A program made the translations under genes and the position numbers. Below the pieces are notes generated by a model that was given only the letters and a program-made list of their open reading frames with translations, ran no database searches and was not told the origin of the DNA. From Croceicoccus hydrothermalis (GTDB lineage: Bacteria; Pseudomonadota; Alphaproteobacteria; Sphingomonadales; Sphingomonadaceae): a stretch of 64,000 bases of DNA. Position 1 is the first letter of the stretch; each line of letters begins with the position of its first letter. Location: NCBI RefSeq assembly GCF_022378335.1, contig NZ_JAIQCI010000014.1, forward strand, positions 62,001-126,000, written 5' to 3'. Below, piece by piece: positions 25,111 through 33,588 of this stretch.

Positions 25111-26528
25111 TTGCGCGCCGGGCCTCCAAGCTCACCGTCGATATATTTTTTCATCGTGTCCTGAAACTGACGGATGCGGATTTCCTGATAATTGGCATAG
25201 TTCACGAGGCCGTTCTTCGAGCATTTCAAACCTTCCTGCACATAGGGAAGGTTTTCCATATCCTGTTCGAACACATGGCCCAGCACGCCAAGTTCCGGCG
25301 CGTCGGTCCATTTCTGATCGCGGGTGAGGAACTTGCGCTCCGCGCCGCGCGGCTTTTCCTCGCCCTTCTTGGTGCGGGCGATCACGCGCACCTCCATCGT
25401 GCACCAGTCCGGCGTATCGCCCGGCAACCAGCGATAGACGATGTTCGGCATGAACCCGCCCCACGGCGCGAAATTCGGGAAGACGTTATAGACCAGCGCG
25501 TCGAGCACTTCTGAATCGGTGGCGTGCGAATGATCGTATCCGGTCTGCTCGGTATAGGTCTCTCGCATCGTATTGCCCAACGCTTCGCGCGCGGTCTTGT
25601 CGTCGGGCACGTCGATCGCCATTGGGTCGCCGGCGGCCTCGTAATTGTCGGAGGAACGGCCGTTGTATTTCACGAATTCATCGACGATCCACTGCTCGCC
25701 CGCGCCCTTTTCGACATGCGGCGACATCACGCCGAACGGCACCAGATTGACGTTCACATGGTCGCCCCAGGTCCGGTATCCCGAATTGGAATCGGCGGTA
25801 AAGGGCAGCAATTGCGGATGGGTAACCACCGTGTGGTAGCTTTCCATGAAGGCTTCGGACACGACCTTCCAGTTGGCCGGCACTTCCTTCGCGACATAAA
25901 GGACGGTGGTGCATTCCTCGTGGCGCCAGCGTTCGAAATGATCGGGGAGAGGCTTCAGATATTCCTCCAGGCTGGGACCGCCGCGTTCCTCGCGAAGGAA
26001 GATATAGCCTTGCCACTGGCCCACTTCGGGCTGCGGCAGGTCCATGTCCGCATCCTCCAGATGGCGGAAATCCCATTTGCAGGGCATGTGATCGAAACTG
26101 CCGTCCTTGCTCCACGTAAAGCCGTGGAAGGGGCACGTGAACTTGTCGGCATTCCCGTCCTCGGTGCGCAGCTTGCGTCCGCGGTGGAGGCAGACATTGT
26201 GCATCGCCCTTACCGAACCGTCCTCCTGACGCGAGATCAGGAAGGAGCGGCCCGCGTTCTCGAACACGACATAGTCGCCGATATCGGGCAGGTCTTCCTC
26301 CCGCGCGGCGAATTGCCAGACATAGGGCCACATCCGTTCCCGCTCCAGCTTCGCCCATTCCTCGCTGGTGTAGCGTTCGGCCGGGATCGGGTCGGAGCCG
26401 CGATATTCGTAACTGTCGCTCGTCAGGGATTCGGGGGCCGGCCTGCTGTCCGCCTCCATCAGCTCGTTCCAGCTCGGTCCTTCGCAACGGTCGGCGCCAA
26501 GCGGCAGGTTGGGGTCGCGATCGGCCAT
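25107..26528 (-). CDS. Rieske non-heme iron oxygenase, alpha subunit
   Basis: A 473-residue aromatic-ring-hydroxylating-type oxygenase. The [2Fe-2S] ligands are C113/H115 (NVCLHRG) and C132/H135 (CPFHGFTW). The mononuclear iron ligands H232 and H237 lie in ESYHTVVTHPQ, with an acidic ligand expected further on. The N-terminal 50 residues precede the PAERYTSEEWAKLE opening. The start at 26528 has GAGGAT upstream. It makes an operon with the ThuA gene (ATGA overlap). No beta subunit follows, so it is probably of the homo-trimeric KshA/phthalate-oxygenase kind and needs separate ferredoxin and reductase. Confidence 0.93.
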   Translation of the reverse strand: MADRDPNLPLGADRCEGPSWNELMEADSRPAPESLTSDSYEYRGSDPIPAERYTSEEWAKLERERMWPYVWQFAAREEDLPDIGDYVVFENAGRSFLISRQEDGSVRAMHNVCLHRGRKLRTEDGNADKFTCPFHGFTWSKDGSFDHMPCKWDFRHLEDADMDLPQPEVGQWQGYIFLREERGGPSLEEYLKPLPDHFERWRHEECTTVLYVAKEVPANWKVVSEAFMESYHTVVTHPQLLPFTADSNSGYRTWGDHVNVNLVPFGVMSPHVEKGAGEQWIVDEFVKYNGRSSDNYEAAGDPMAIDVPDDKTAREALGNTMRETYTEQTGYDHSHATDSEVLDALVYNVFPNFAPWGGFMPNIVYRWLPGDTPDWCTMEVRVIARTKKGEEKPRGAERKFLTRDQKWTDAPELGVLGHVFEQDMENLPYVQEGLKCSKNGLVNYANYQEIRIRQFQDTMKKYIDGELGGPARK

Positions 26529-26691
26529 CGTGTCTGCATCCTCGATCAGAATTTTCAGGTTTCGGTATCTTGTTTTGACAACAGGTCTGAACCATCGCGC
26601 GGGTGGTGTCACCTTGCCGAAATCATAGGTTGCCGACCGGCCCAAAGGCGTGAACCCTTCGCATCAAACCGAATGGACAGGAGAATGATGC

Positions 26692-27470
26692 GTGGGTGAC
26701 AAGCTTTCGGGTAAGGTGGCGCTGATCACGGGCGGCACGTCCGGTATCGGGGCCGCGGCGGTGCGGCGATGACGGGCGAGGGGGCAAAGGTGGTCTTCAC
26801 CGGATCGCGCGAGGATGCGGCGCGCCCGCTTTGCCAAGAAACCGGCGCCACCTTCGTATCGCACCGGGTGCAGGATGCCGAAGGATGGGAAGAGGTAACC
26901 CGGCGGATCATGAACGACCATGGCCGGCTCGACATCGCCTTTGCCAATGCCGGCACCGAAAAGAACGACGCCAGCGTCGAGGATGTTTCGCTCGAGGCAT
27001 GGAACACGCTCGTCGCGATCAATCAGACTGGCGTCATGCTCACGGTACAGAACGCCATTCGCATGATGAAGCAGAACGAGGGGCAGACCGGTTCGATCAT
27101 CGTGAATTCTTCGATGAACGCACGCGCCGCGATGGGCAATTTCGTCGCCTATTCGGTGACGAAGGCCGCGATATGCGCGCTCGCCAAATCGGCGGCGATC
27201 CATTGCGGTAAAAGCGGTTACAAGATTCGCGTGAATGCCATTCTGCCGGGCGTAGTGGAAACCGACATCATCGCCAACATCATCAATTCGCAACCCGATC
27301 CGGAGGCGACGCGCGCCATATACGAAGGGATGTCGCCGATGAACCGGCTGGCCTCGCTCGACGAGATATCGGGGCTCGTCGCCTATCTGTCCAGCGATGA
27401 GGCGGCGTTCATTTCCGGCGGCGAATATGTGATCGACGGGGCAACCACCGCCGGGATGATGGGGGTATGA
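26692..27470 (+). pseudogene. SDR family oxidoreductase, frameshifted
   Basis: The natural start is GTG at 26692 with AGGAG seven bases upstream. That frame encodes VGDKLSGKVALITGG plus SGIGAAAVRR and hits TGA at 26770. The body of the SDR continues in the next frame from ATG 26769 (TGEGAKVVFTGSRED, ANAGTE, YSVTKAAICAL, ending GATTAGMMGV). Joining the two by a minus-one shift at CGATGA gives an uninterrupted SDR, so one base has been lost or the stop/start overlap is used for re-initiation. A body-only protein would lack the TGxxxGIG cofactor loop. It precedes two intact SDR genes. Confidence 0.8.
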
Positions 27471-28273
27471 CCATGCAGCTTACCGACAATGTCGCGCTCG
27501 TCACCGGCGGGCTTCGCGGGATCGGCCGCGCCATCGTCGACCGCCTTGCAGGTGCGGGCGCGCATGTCGTGCTCACCGATCTTGATGACGAGGATAGCGA
27601 GGCGGTCGGCGAACTGCGCGCCGCCTTGGGCGACACGGTCCGCTACGTCCGCGCCGATGTGACGAGCGAGGACGATTGGCGCGGCTTGCACGACATGGTG
27701 GCCCAGGGGCATGGTCGGCTCGACATATTGATCAACAATGCGGGCACGGATCTTACCGGCGCGGTCGAGACGATTTCCATGCAGGACTGGCGCCGAATCA
27801 TGGCCATCAATGTCGATGGCGTTTTCCTCGGCTGCCGGACCTTCACGCCGATGCTGAGCGAAACGGGTACGCGCCGGAAAGGCGGGTCGAGCATCGTGAA
27901 CGTCAGCTCCATCATGGGGCTTGTCGGCTATGGCGAAGTGTCGGCCTATAACGCGTCGAAGGGGGCGGTTCGCCTTTTCACAAAGGGGCTCGCGATCGAA
28001 TTCGCGACGAAGAAGATGCCGGTGCGCGCCAATTCGCTGCATCCCGGTTTCGTGCGCACGCCGCTCACGACGGCGGGGTTCAAGCGCTGGGTCGAGAAGG
28101 GCGTCGCGGAAAAGGAGCAGGATCTCATCGATGCGATGAACGCGCAGACGCCCGTCGGACGCATGGCCGAACCGGACGAGATCGCCGGCCCTGCGCTGTT
28201 CCTCGCGAGTGACGATGCCAGCTACATGACCGGGGCGGAACTCGTCATCGACGGCGGCTGGACCGCGCAATAA
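27467..28273 (+). CDS. SDR family oxidoreductase
   Basis: A 268-residue classical SDR: TGGLRGIGRAIVDR (nucleotide loop), DLDDED after the second strand (suggesting NAD preference), NNAGTD, serine in NVSSIMG, catalytic YNASKGAVRLF and a C-terminal VIDGGW. The ATG at 27467 overlaps the stop of the preceding SDR; an ATG two codons in is an alternative. It is the second of three consecutive SDRs (26,692-29,071) that probably catalyse successive or alternative dehydrogenations of related alcohols. Confidence 0.92.
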   Translation: MTMQLTDNVALVTGGLRGIGRAIVDRLAGAGAHVVLTDLDDEDSEAVGELRAALGDTVRYVRADVTSEDDWRGLHDMVAQGHGRLDILINNAGTDLTGAVETISMQDWRRIMAINVDGVFLGCRTFTPMLSETGTRRKGGSSIVNVSSIMGLVGYGEVSAYNASKGAVRLFTKGLAIEFATKKMPVRANSLHPGFVRTPLTTAGFKRWVEKGVAEKEQDLIDAMNAQTPVGRMAEPDEIAGPALFLASDDASYMTGAELVIDGGWTAQ

Positions 28274-28291
28274 TATTTTTGGAGACACGCA

Positions 28292-29071
28292 ATGTCGATT
28301 TCCCTTCCCGATTGCATCGCGCTCATTACCGGCGCGACCGGCGGCATCGGCCGCGAGACGGTCAAGGCGCTCAACGACGCGGGCGCGACCGTCATTGCGA
28401 CCGACCTTGCCGGTGATGCACCTGATCTCGGTGCGGATCATTACGTCCGGCACGACGTCACCGATGCCGATGACTGGGCCAAGGTCGCCGATATGGTGTC
28501 GCGCGAATATGGCCGGCTGGACGTGTTGGTGAACAATGCCGCCATTTCCATCGTGACCAGGTTCGAGGACACCGACCTGTCGCAGTTTCACAAGGTCAAT
28601 GCGGTCAATGTCGACGGCGCCATCATCGGGGTGCAGACATTGCTTCCGCTGCTCAAGAAAGGCGGCGAGCATCGCGCGGGCGGCGCCTCCATCGTGAATT
28701 TCAGCAGCGTGGGTGGCCTGCGCGGCGCGCCGTTCAACGCAGCCTATTGCATGAGCAAGGCGGCGATTGCGATGCTGTCCAAATGCCTCGGGGCGGAGTT
28801 CAGCGCGCTGGGCTACAACATCCGGGTCAATTCGGTGCATCCCGGCGGCGTCGATACGGGCATGATGGATTCGATCATGGAACGCTATGTCGAACTGGGC
28901 GCCGCCCCGTCGAAGGAAGAGGCGCACAAAGGGGTGGTCGCATCGCACCCGATCGGACGGCTGGCACGGCCCGGCGAAATGGCCGGCGGCGTCGTATATC
29001 TCGCGTCGGAGGCGGCGAGCTTCGTCACCTGCACCGAATTTGTCATCGACGGCGGTTTTACCCAGGTCTGA
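28292..29071 (+). CDS. SDR family oxidoreductase
   Basis: A 259-residue SDR with TGATGGIGRET, ATDLAGDAPD (acidic residue for NAD), NNAAI, serine in NFSSVGG, catalytic YCMSKAAIAML and VIDGGFTQ at the end. GGAGACACGCA lies before the ATG, 18 bases after the previous gene. The FFxxVNAVNVDGA segment and the insertion around MERYVELGAAPSKEE resemble dehydrogenases acting on bulky ring alcohols. It ends the three-SDR operon in front of a strong terminator. Confidence 0.92.
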   Translation: MSISLPDCIALITGATGGIGRETVKALNDAGATVIATDLAGDAPDLGADHYVRHDVTDADDWAKVADMVSREYGRLDVLVNNAAISIVTRFEDTDLSQFHKVNAVNVDGAIIGVQTLLPLLKKGGEHRAGGASIVNFSSVGGLRGAPFNAAYCMSKAAIAMLSKCLGAEFSALGYNIRVNSVHPGGVDTGMMDSIMERYVELGAAPSKEEAHKGVVASHPIGRLARPGEMAGGVVYLASEAASFVTCTEFVIDGGFTQV

Positions 29072-29105
29072 AGTGGCGTCCAGCGGCGCGCACGGCTTGA
29101 CCGGC

Positions 29106-29140
29106 AAAAAGCCCCGCCGAACCGATCGGCGGGGCTTTTT
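29106..29140. terminator. Bidirectional rho-independent terminator
   Basis: A perfect 15-base-pair stem (AAAAAGCCCCGCCGA and its complement) with the five-base loop ACCGA and T-runs on both strands. It sits between the three-SDR operon and the converging Rieske operon that ends at 29165, serving both. Confidence 0.92.
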
Positions 29141-29164
29141 TAGGCGAGGGCGGATGGCGCGGGA

Positions 29165-30496
29165 TCAATCCCTTGAAGGACCGCCCAGCACGACATCGTT
29201 CAGCAATTCGTGGAATCTCTGTATCCGCTTTTCCTGATGGGTGAGGATGCAGCCGTCGAAGCCCCGCGAATTGAGGCCCTGCTGCTGCGACGTGCCGATC
29301 GATAGATCCTGATCCGCGACGAAGCCAAGCGTGTTGCCATCGCCGTAATAGCCGTGCCGCACCAGCGCATCGTGCCGCAGCGGGAGCGTGCCGACGGGCG
29401 TCTCCACCTCCTTCATCCCCTTCACCGGGGGGTAGAGGCACCAGTGCTGAAACACGCATTTGGCCGGGTCGGTCGGATGCGGTTCGGTACGCAGGATCTG
29501 ACACTGTTCCGGGGACATGGTGATCGTAAGATTGGGCCACAGCGTGCAGTGGAAATAATCGACGAGCTGCTGATCGCTCATCCTGTCGTAATTGGAATAT
29601 CCGCGTTCCGGCCCTTTTTCGCGCTTCGCCTTGATCACCGCCTCGCGCAGGTCGCCAGTGCGGCCGTGATAATCCTCCACCCGAATGCCCCATGTCTCGG
29701 CCACCTGGCCCAGCGTTTCGGGCACTTCGCCCGAATGATAATCCTCGCGCGTGGTGGCCTGATGGCCGACCATCCACATGGCATTATGCCCGTTTTCATA
29801 CATCTCGAACACGGTGCTCGGCAGGCCGTCGTTGATGAAAGTCGCAAGCTCCGGGTGGATCGTGGGCAGGTGGTAGCTTTCGTTGAAATTGTCGCGGATG
29901 ATCTTCCAGTTGAAGTCCGCCTCCGCGGACACGGCAAACACCCTGATCCAGTTTTCCAGCCCGTAACCTTCGAGCCGTTCGGGATAGGGTGACAGCCATT
30001 CGAGCAGCGGCTTTGCATTGAGATCCATGTTCCAGAACACGAACGGCCCCCATGTCTCGCAGCGCAACTTTTTGAGATGCACCTTGCCGCATGGATTGCC
30101 GCCGGGAAAATCGTCCGGGTCCTGCACGTTAACGAGCGTGCCGTCGGTATCGAACTGCCATCCGTGATAGCCGCAAGTGATCCGGTCGCTCGACGCGATA
30201 TCACCCAGGATCAGCCGGTTTCCGCGGTGCGGGCAGGCATTGTAGAACGCCTTTACCGAACCGTCGCCCTGCTTGACCATGATAACGCTCTCGCGCCCGA
30301 AATTATGGCGCACGATGTCGCCTTCTTCCTCGAGATCGGCGATCACCCCGCCTAGGTGCCACACATGCGGCCAGAGCTTGTCATACTCGCCCTCCATCCA
30401 TTCGCGGGAGGTGTATCGGTCCGCGGTGATCTTGTCGCCGCGCACGGGCTGATCGAAATCTGGGGAGTAGCGGGCGGCTCCGGATTGAACATTCAT
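29165..30496 (-). CDS. Rieske non-heme iron oxygenase, alpha subunit
   Basis: A 443-residue oxygenase with [2Fe-2S] ligands C88/H90 (NACPHRG) and C108/H111 (CGYHGWQF), and mononuclear iron ligands H209 and H214 (ESYHLPTIHPE). Its opening, DKITADRYTSREWMEGEYDKLW, is the standard family start. It is the last of four genes transcribed together from 32568 (tandem-SnoaL, GFA, SnoaL, Rieske) and lies 4 bases behind the SnoaL gene. GAGGATGATGCC precedes the ATG. The long insert after the iron site (SGEVPETLGQVAETWG) differs from the other Rieske proteins in the window, so a distinct substrate or regiochemistry is likely. Confidence 0.93.
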   Translation of the reverse strand: MNVQSGAARYSPDFDQPVRGDKITADRYTSREWMEGEYDKLWPHVWHLGGVIADLEEEGDIVRHNFGRESVIMVKQGDGSVKAFYNACPHRGNRLILGDIASSDRITCGYHGWQFDTDGTLVNVQDPDDFPGGNPCGKVHLKKLRCETWGPFVFWNMDLNAKPLLEWLSPYPERLEGYGLENWIRVFAVSAEADFNWKIIRDNFNESYHLPTIHPELATFINDGLPSTVFEMYENGHNAMWMVGHQATTREDYHSGEVPETLGQVAETWGIRVEDYHGRTGDLREAVIKAKREKGPERGYSNYDRMSDQQLVDYFHCTLWPNLTITMSPEQCQILRTEPHPTDPAKCVFQHWCLYPPVKGMKEVETPVGTLPLRHDALVRHGYYGDGNTLGFVADQDLSIGTSQQQGLNSRGFDGCILTHQEKRIQRFHELLNDVVLGGPSRD

Positions 30497-30500
30497 GGCA

Positions 30501-31064
30501 TCATCCTCTTTGTTCTATTTTCGCGCGGACCGATTGCGGCCATTCGCGCCAATCCGAAAAATCGCGGCCGTCACGTTGTCCGGCGGGGGCGTCCGGGTTT
30601 TCGTCGAAGAAACCGCGGTTTCCCGGATTGTCGGTTACCCAATCGGTGATAAGTGTCCGGGCCGCGATCTTCCACTCACCATTCCGGCAGGTATATTCAT
30701 CGACGTAGCGCCCTGCGATGATGAGATCGCGCCTGTGTCCCGCTTCGTCGACGATGTCGTGATATGCCTGAAAATAGGTTTCGGCCGAGGCGTGGTTGCC
30801 ACCGCGCATGGCGATGTGCTGTTGGCCGAGCTGATGATGGGTACGGTGCATGGATTGAAGGAATCCCAGCGCGAAATCGGCGAAGGCAACCGGCCCGCCC
30901 TGCATCAACCCGCAATCGACCCATGCATCGTCATGAAACGCCGACAGGAGCATCGCGCGATCGATCCGGTCGAGCCCGCGCGTATAGCGAAACGCCGCGT
31001 CGGTGATCTGACGGCGCGCGAGGATTTCGCGAAGCTCCGCCTCAATGTCGAGGGGCGCACTCAC
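30501..31064 (-). CDS. SnoaL-like (NTF2-fold) protein
   Basis: A 187-residue NTF2-fold protein: ARRQITDAAFRYTRGLDRIDRAMLLSAFHDD is the typical opening helix pair with the conserved D of a cyclase/dehydratase-like pocket, followed by MHRTHHQLGQQHIAM, AGRYVDEY and WKIAARTLITDW. It is similar to the two domains of the gene at 31480-32568. It starts at a GTG overlapping the GFA stop (GTGA) and ends 4 bases before the Rieske gene. The position recalls small beta subunits that accompany Rieske dioxygenases, which share this fold; that is an inference. Confidence 0.85.
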   Translation of the reverse strand: MSAPLDIEAELREILARRQITDAAFRYTRGLDRIDRAMLLSAFHDDAWVDCGLMQGGPVAFADFALGFLQSMHRTHHQLGQQHIAMRGGNHASAETYFQAYHDIVDEAGHRRDLIIAGRYVDEYTCRNGEWKIAARTLITDWVTDNPGNRGFFDENPDAPAGQRDGRDFSDWREWPQSVRAKIEQRG

Positions 31065-31483
31065 AAGGCTTCCTGCATCTGCATCACCGTGTCGCCTTCG
31101 GGAAATTGCAGCCAATCATGCGCGCTGCGGGTCCAGCAATGCGCGGTCGGCACCATCTCGGCGGCATTGTCGAGCGTGCCGCCCTTTACAAACACGATAC
31201 CCGCAGCCTCGGCCGCATCGGTATCGGTCAACACCGGCGAACCACAAGTGGGACAGAACAGCCGGCGCACACGATTGCCATTCTCGGCAGTATCGACATA
31301 GGTTGCGAGTACGCCGGACAATTGCAGATCGTCGCGCCGCGTAACCCCGATGAGCGAGAGCGGCGCGCCGGATTGCTTCTGGCAATTGACGCAGGAGCAG
31401 GTCACCGCCTGCATCATCGGCCAGGCAACAGAATAGCGTACCGCACCGCAAAGACACCCGCCCTCGCGCCGCGCCCCGGTCAC
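31061..31483 (-). CDS. GFA (CENP-V type) zinc protein
   Basis: A 140-residue protein with the zinc-binding pattern of glutathione-dependent formaldehyde-activating-like proteins: C10 and C12 (GGCLCGAVRY), C29, C31 and C34 (CSCVNC) and C77/C80 (FCPTCGSPV). Members are mostly of unknown biochemical role; formaldehyde activation is disputed. It begins at a GTG overlapping the tandem-SnoaL stop and ends overlapping the next SnoaL start, so it is translationally coupled on both sides. The family may help with aldehyde released by oxygenation, but that is guesswork. Confidence 0.88.
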   Translation of the reverse strand: MTGARREGGCLCGAVRYSVAWPMMQAVTCSCVNCQKQSGAPLSLIGVTRRDDLQLSGVLATYVDTAENGNRVRRLFCPTCGSPVLTDTDAAEAAGIVFVKGGTLDNAAEMVPTAHCWTRSAHDWLQFPEGDTVMQMQEAL

Positions 31484-32568
31484 CCTTCGCGCTCCAGCGA
31501 TGCCCAAAGATCGTAAACAGGATCACTGCGGTCGGCCCGCCCCGCAAGCGGCAGCGTTTCGTAAAGCCCGTCATGCTGCATCGTGCTGGGGCGGGTGGAG
31601 TTCCAGTCGGTGATAAAGGCCCGCTCGGCAATGTACCATCGCCCGTCCCGCCGTTCGTATCGGTCGAGATAGCGCCCGCCGGTCAGCGTTTCGCGACCAT
31701 CGGCGATCATCGCCGCGATGACGTAGAGTTCGCCCACGCCATGATCGCCCGACACCTCGATCCATTCGTTCGCGATGGAGTGGAACACGGTCTGCGCGGC
31801 GTTTACCACGAACCGGCATATGTCCTCGGCGAATTGCCGCGCCGTGCCATTCGTGACCTGAAGCGAAACGGGCGCGTCGGGAAGGAATACCGACAGGAGG
31901 AGCGCCTTGTCCGCGCGGTCCACCCCCCGGCAATAGGCCGCGCACAAATCGTGGATTTCCGCGCGTGATAGCGCCGCGTCCAGCCGTGCGTCGTCCCGGT
32001 CCGTGCTGCCCTTGGTCATGGGGTTTCCTTCGCGCGTTATGCGGTTTGCAAAATGGTTGAGAATGCCGCGGCCGGGGTCGCTCGCCCGCTTGGCACCATG
32101 CATGGCATAGCCGGCAAAATCCGCCGACGAACCTGGCCGCGAAACGGTTGATGGCGCGTTCATGTTGCCCGCCATGACATATTGGCGATGAACGATCCGC
32201 CATTCCCCCGAACGACACTCGTGCCTGTCGAGATAGCGCCCGAAGATCAGCCGCTGCATCGCATCCTCGGCATAGGCGATGACATAGCTTTCCGAGACGG
32301 CCCGTTCGCCGTCCACCGCGATCCAGCAATGCCCCGTGCGGTGCGCGGTGGGGGGCGTATCCTTCTGTGCATCGGACAGGATCGTTGCGAGATCGGCGGC
32401 TACGCCATCGAAAAACCCGTAATCGACGGTCGCATCATCATGATAGGACGCGGCGATCAGCGCGGCATCGGCCCGGTCCACACCCCGCGAATGCAGTGAA
32501 AGGGCGTTTTCGATGTCATGCCGCGCGACGAGATCATGCGCACAGGGCCGCCTTGCGATCAGCGCCAT
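31480..32568 (-). CDS. Two SnoaL-like (NTF2-fold) domains in one reading frame
   Basis: A 362-residue frame holding two tandem SnoaL-like domains (about residues 10-140 and 195-335), each with the RGVDRAD motif. They are joined by a roughly 50-residue linker. An internal ATG at 32019 has AAGGAA seven bases upstream, so a second, shorter protein (second domain only) may also be made. The first gene of the Rieske operon may therefore yield a fusion and a single-domain form. The two halves resemble each other and the gene at 30501-31064, indicating local duplication. GGAGGG lies before the upstream ATG. Confidence 0.8.
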   Translation of the reverse strand: MALIARRPCAHDLVARHDIENALSLHSRGVDRADAALIAASYHDDATVDYGFFDGVAADLATILSDAQKDTPPTAHRTGHCWIAVDGERAVSESYVIAYAEDAMQRLIFGRYLDRHECRSGEWRIVHRQYVMAGNMNAPSTVSRPGSSADFAGYAMHGAKRASDPGRGILNHFANRITREGNPMTKGSTDRDDARLDAALSRAEIHDLCAAYCRGVDRADKALLLSVFLPDAPVSLQVTNGTARQFAEDICRFVVNAAQTVFHSIANEWIEVSGDHGVGELYVIAAMIADGRETLTGGRYLDRYERRDGRWYIAERAFITDWNSTRPSTMQHDGLYETLPLAGRADRSDPVYDLWASLEREG

Positions 32569-32886
32569 CGTGCGCGTCCCTCCGCACGGCTGTCTCGCGA
32601 CGGTTGCGCGCCGGATCGGGCGGCGGATGCCGGCGGCGGCCTGTTCAGTTCGCGGGTCATCGCTCTCTCCCAGCGCGCGAGGAATGCGCCCTCAATCAAT
32701 TTGGTGGCGGGTTATTTGAAAAACCGTCCATGTTGCCGGTTTTTGTAGACAGCCCGGCCGGCGGCTTCCTACTGAAGTTTTGAATAGGCAGGCTGGTGCT
32801 GCCTTCCCCTCGGGAGATCGACCATCGCCGCGCGCCGCACGAAACTTCTCAATTCGATCCGCGGCGACGGCGTTGCCGAAGGCGAT
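32569..32886. other. Divergent intergenic region upstream of TetR gene and SnoaL operon
   Basis: 318 bases between the divergent SnoaL-Rieske operon and the TetR gene. It contains the inverted repeat at 32719-32744 and, from about 32800 on, codons that read like a longer TetR N-terminus (RRTKLLNSIRGDGVAEGD) but without a standard start codon. No other gene or signal is clear. Confidence 0.55.
32719..32744. promoter_or_regulatory. Candidate TetR operator
   Basis: Inverted repeat AAAAACCG and CGGTTTTT (8 bases each) around a 10-base centre. It lies in the divergent region between a TetR-family gene and a catabolic operon, which is where autoregulatory TetR sites usually lie. A terminator reading is possible but no gene ends here. 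Confidence 0.5.
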
Positions 32887-33519
32887 GTGCGCTGGCAGCA
32901 GAAAAAGAGTTCGAATACGCGGGCGGCCATACTCGATGCTGCGATGCAGATCCTGGTTGAGGGGGGCTATGGCCAGCTGACCACCGTGGGCGTGGCGGGC
33001 AGGGCGGGCGTTTCGCGCGGTGCCATGCATCACCATTTCGCCAACCGGGACGCACTGGTCTGCGCTCTGGTCGATCATGTGCTCTATCGCCGTATGCGTC
33101 ATTTCCTGGGTGAATATCTGCGCGATATCGCCGCCTTGCCAAAGGAAAACGCGCTCGCGATCGCGACCGAGCTGTATTGGCGCAGCGTGCACACCGACGA
33201 ATATGCCGCCTATCTCGAACTCGCCCTTGCCGCGCGCAGCGACCATGCGCTCAATACGGCTTTCCTCCCCGCGGCCGAACGGTTCGATGCGATCTGGAAC
33301 GCGGAAATGGCGCGCAGCTTTCCGAACTGGTCGCACATTCATGAACAGATGCGGCTGACCAACGACATCGTGCAATCGGCCTGTCTCGGGCTGTTGCTGC
33401 ACGAACCGGTCATCGGGGAAACGCGCACTTGGGAACAACGCGCCCTGCTGATCGAGATCGTCAAACTCGTCCACGCCGGCCTGCGCGGAAAACAGGCAGA
33501 CCTGCCTGATTTACTGTAA
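32887..33519 (+). CDS. TetR/AcrR family transcriptional regulator
   Basis: A 210-residue one-component regulator: KKSSNTRAAILDAAMQIL opens the helix-turn-helix domain, whose recognition part is VAGRAGVSRGAMHHHFANRDALV (about residues 36-58). A ligand-binding helical C-terminus follows. The GTG at 32887 is the first acceptable start, but codons upstream look coding and the true start may be earlier with an unusual codon. It is divergent from the SnoaL-GFA-SnoaL-Rieske operon and upstream of a damaged Rieske operon, so it probably controls one or both, sensing a pathway compound. Confidence 0.85.
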   Translation: MRWQQKKSSNTRAAILDAAMQILVEGGYGQLTTVGVAGRAGVSRGAMHHHFANRDALVCALVDHVLYRRMRHFLGEYLRDIAALPKENALAIATELYWRSVHTDEYAAYLELALAARSDHALNTAFLPAAERFDAIWNAEMARSFPNWSHIHEQMRLTNDIVQSACLGLLLHEPVIGETRTWEQRALLIEIVKLVHAGLRGKQADLPDLL

Positions 33520-33588
33520 TAAGGGATAGTATCGCGCCTCCATCGGGTTTGCGACGAGGGTCGTACGATACGGGAAGAGGAACTTTCG

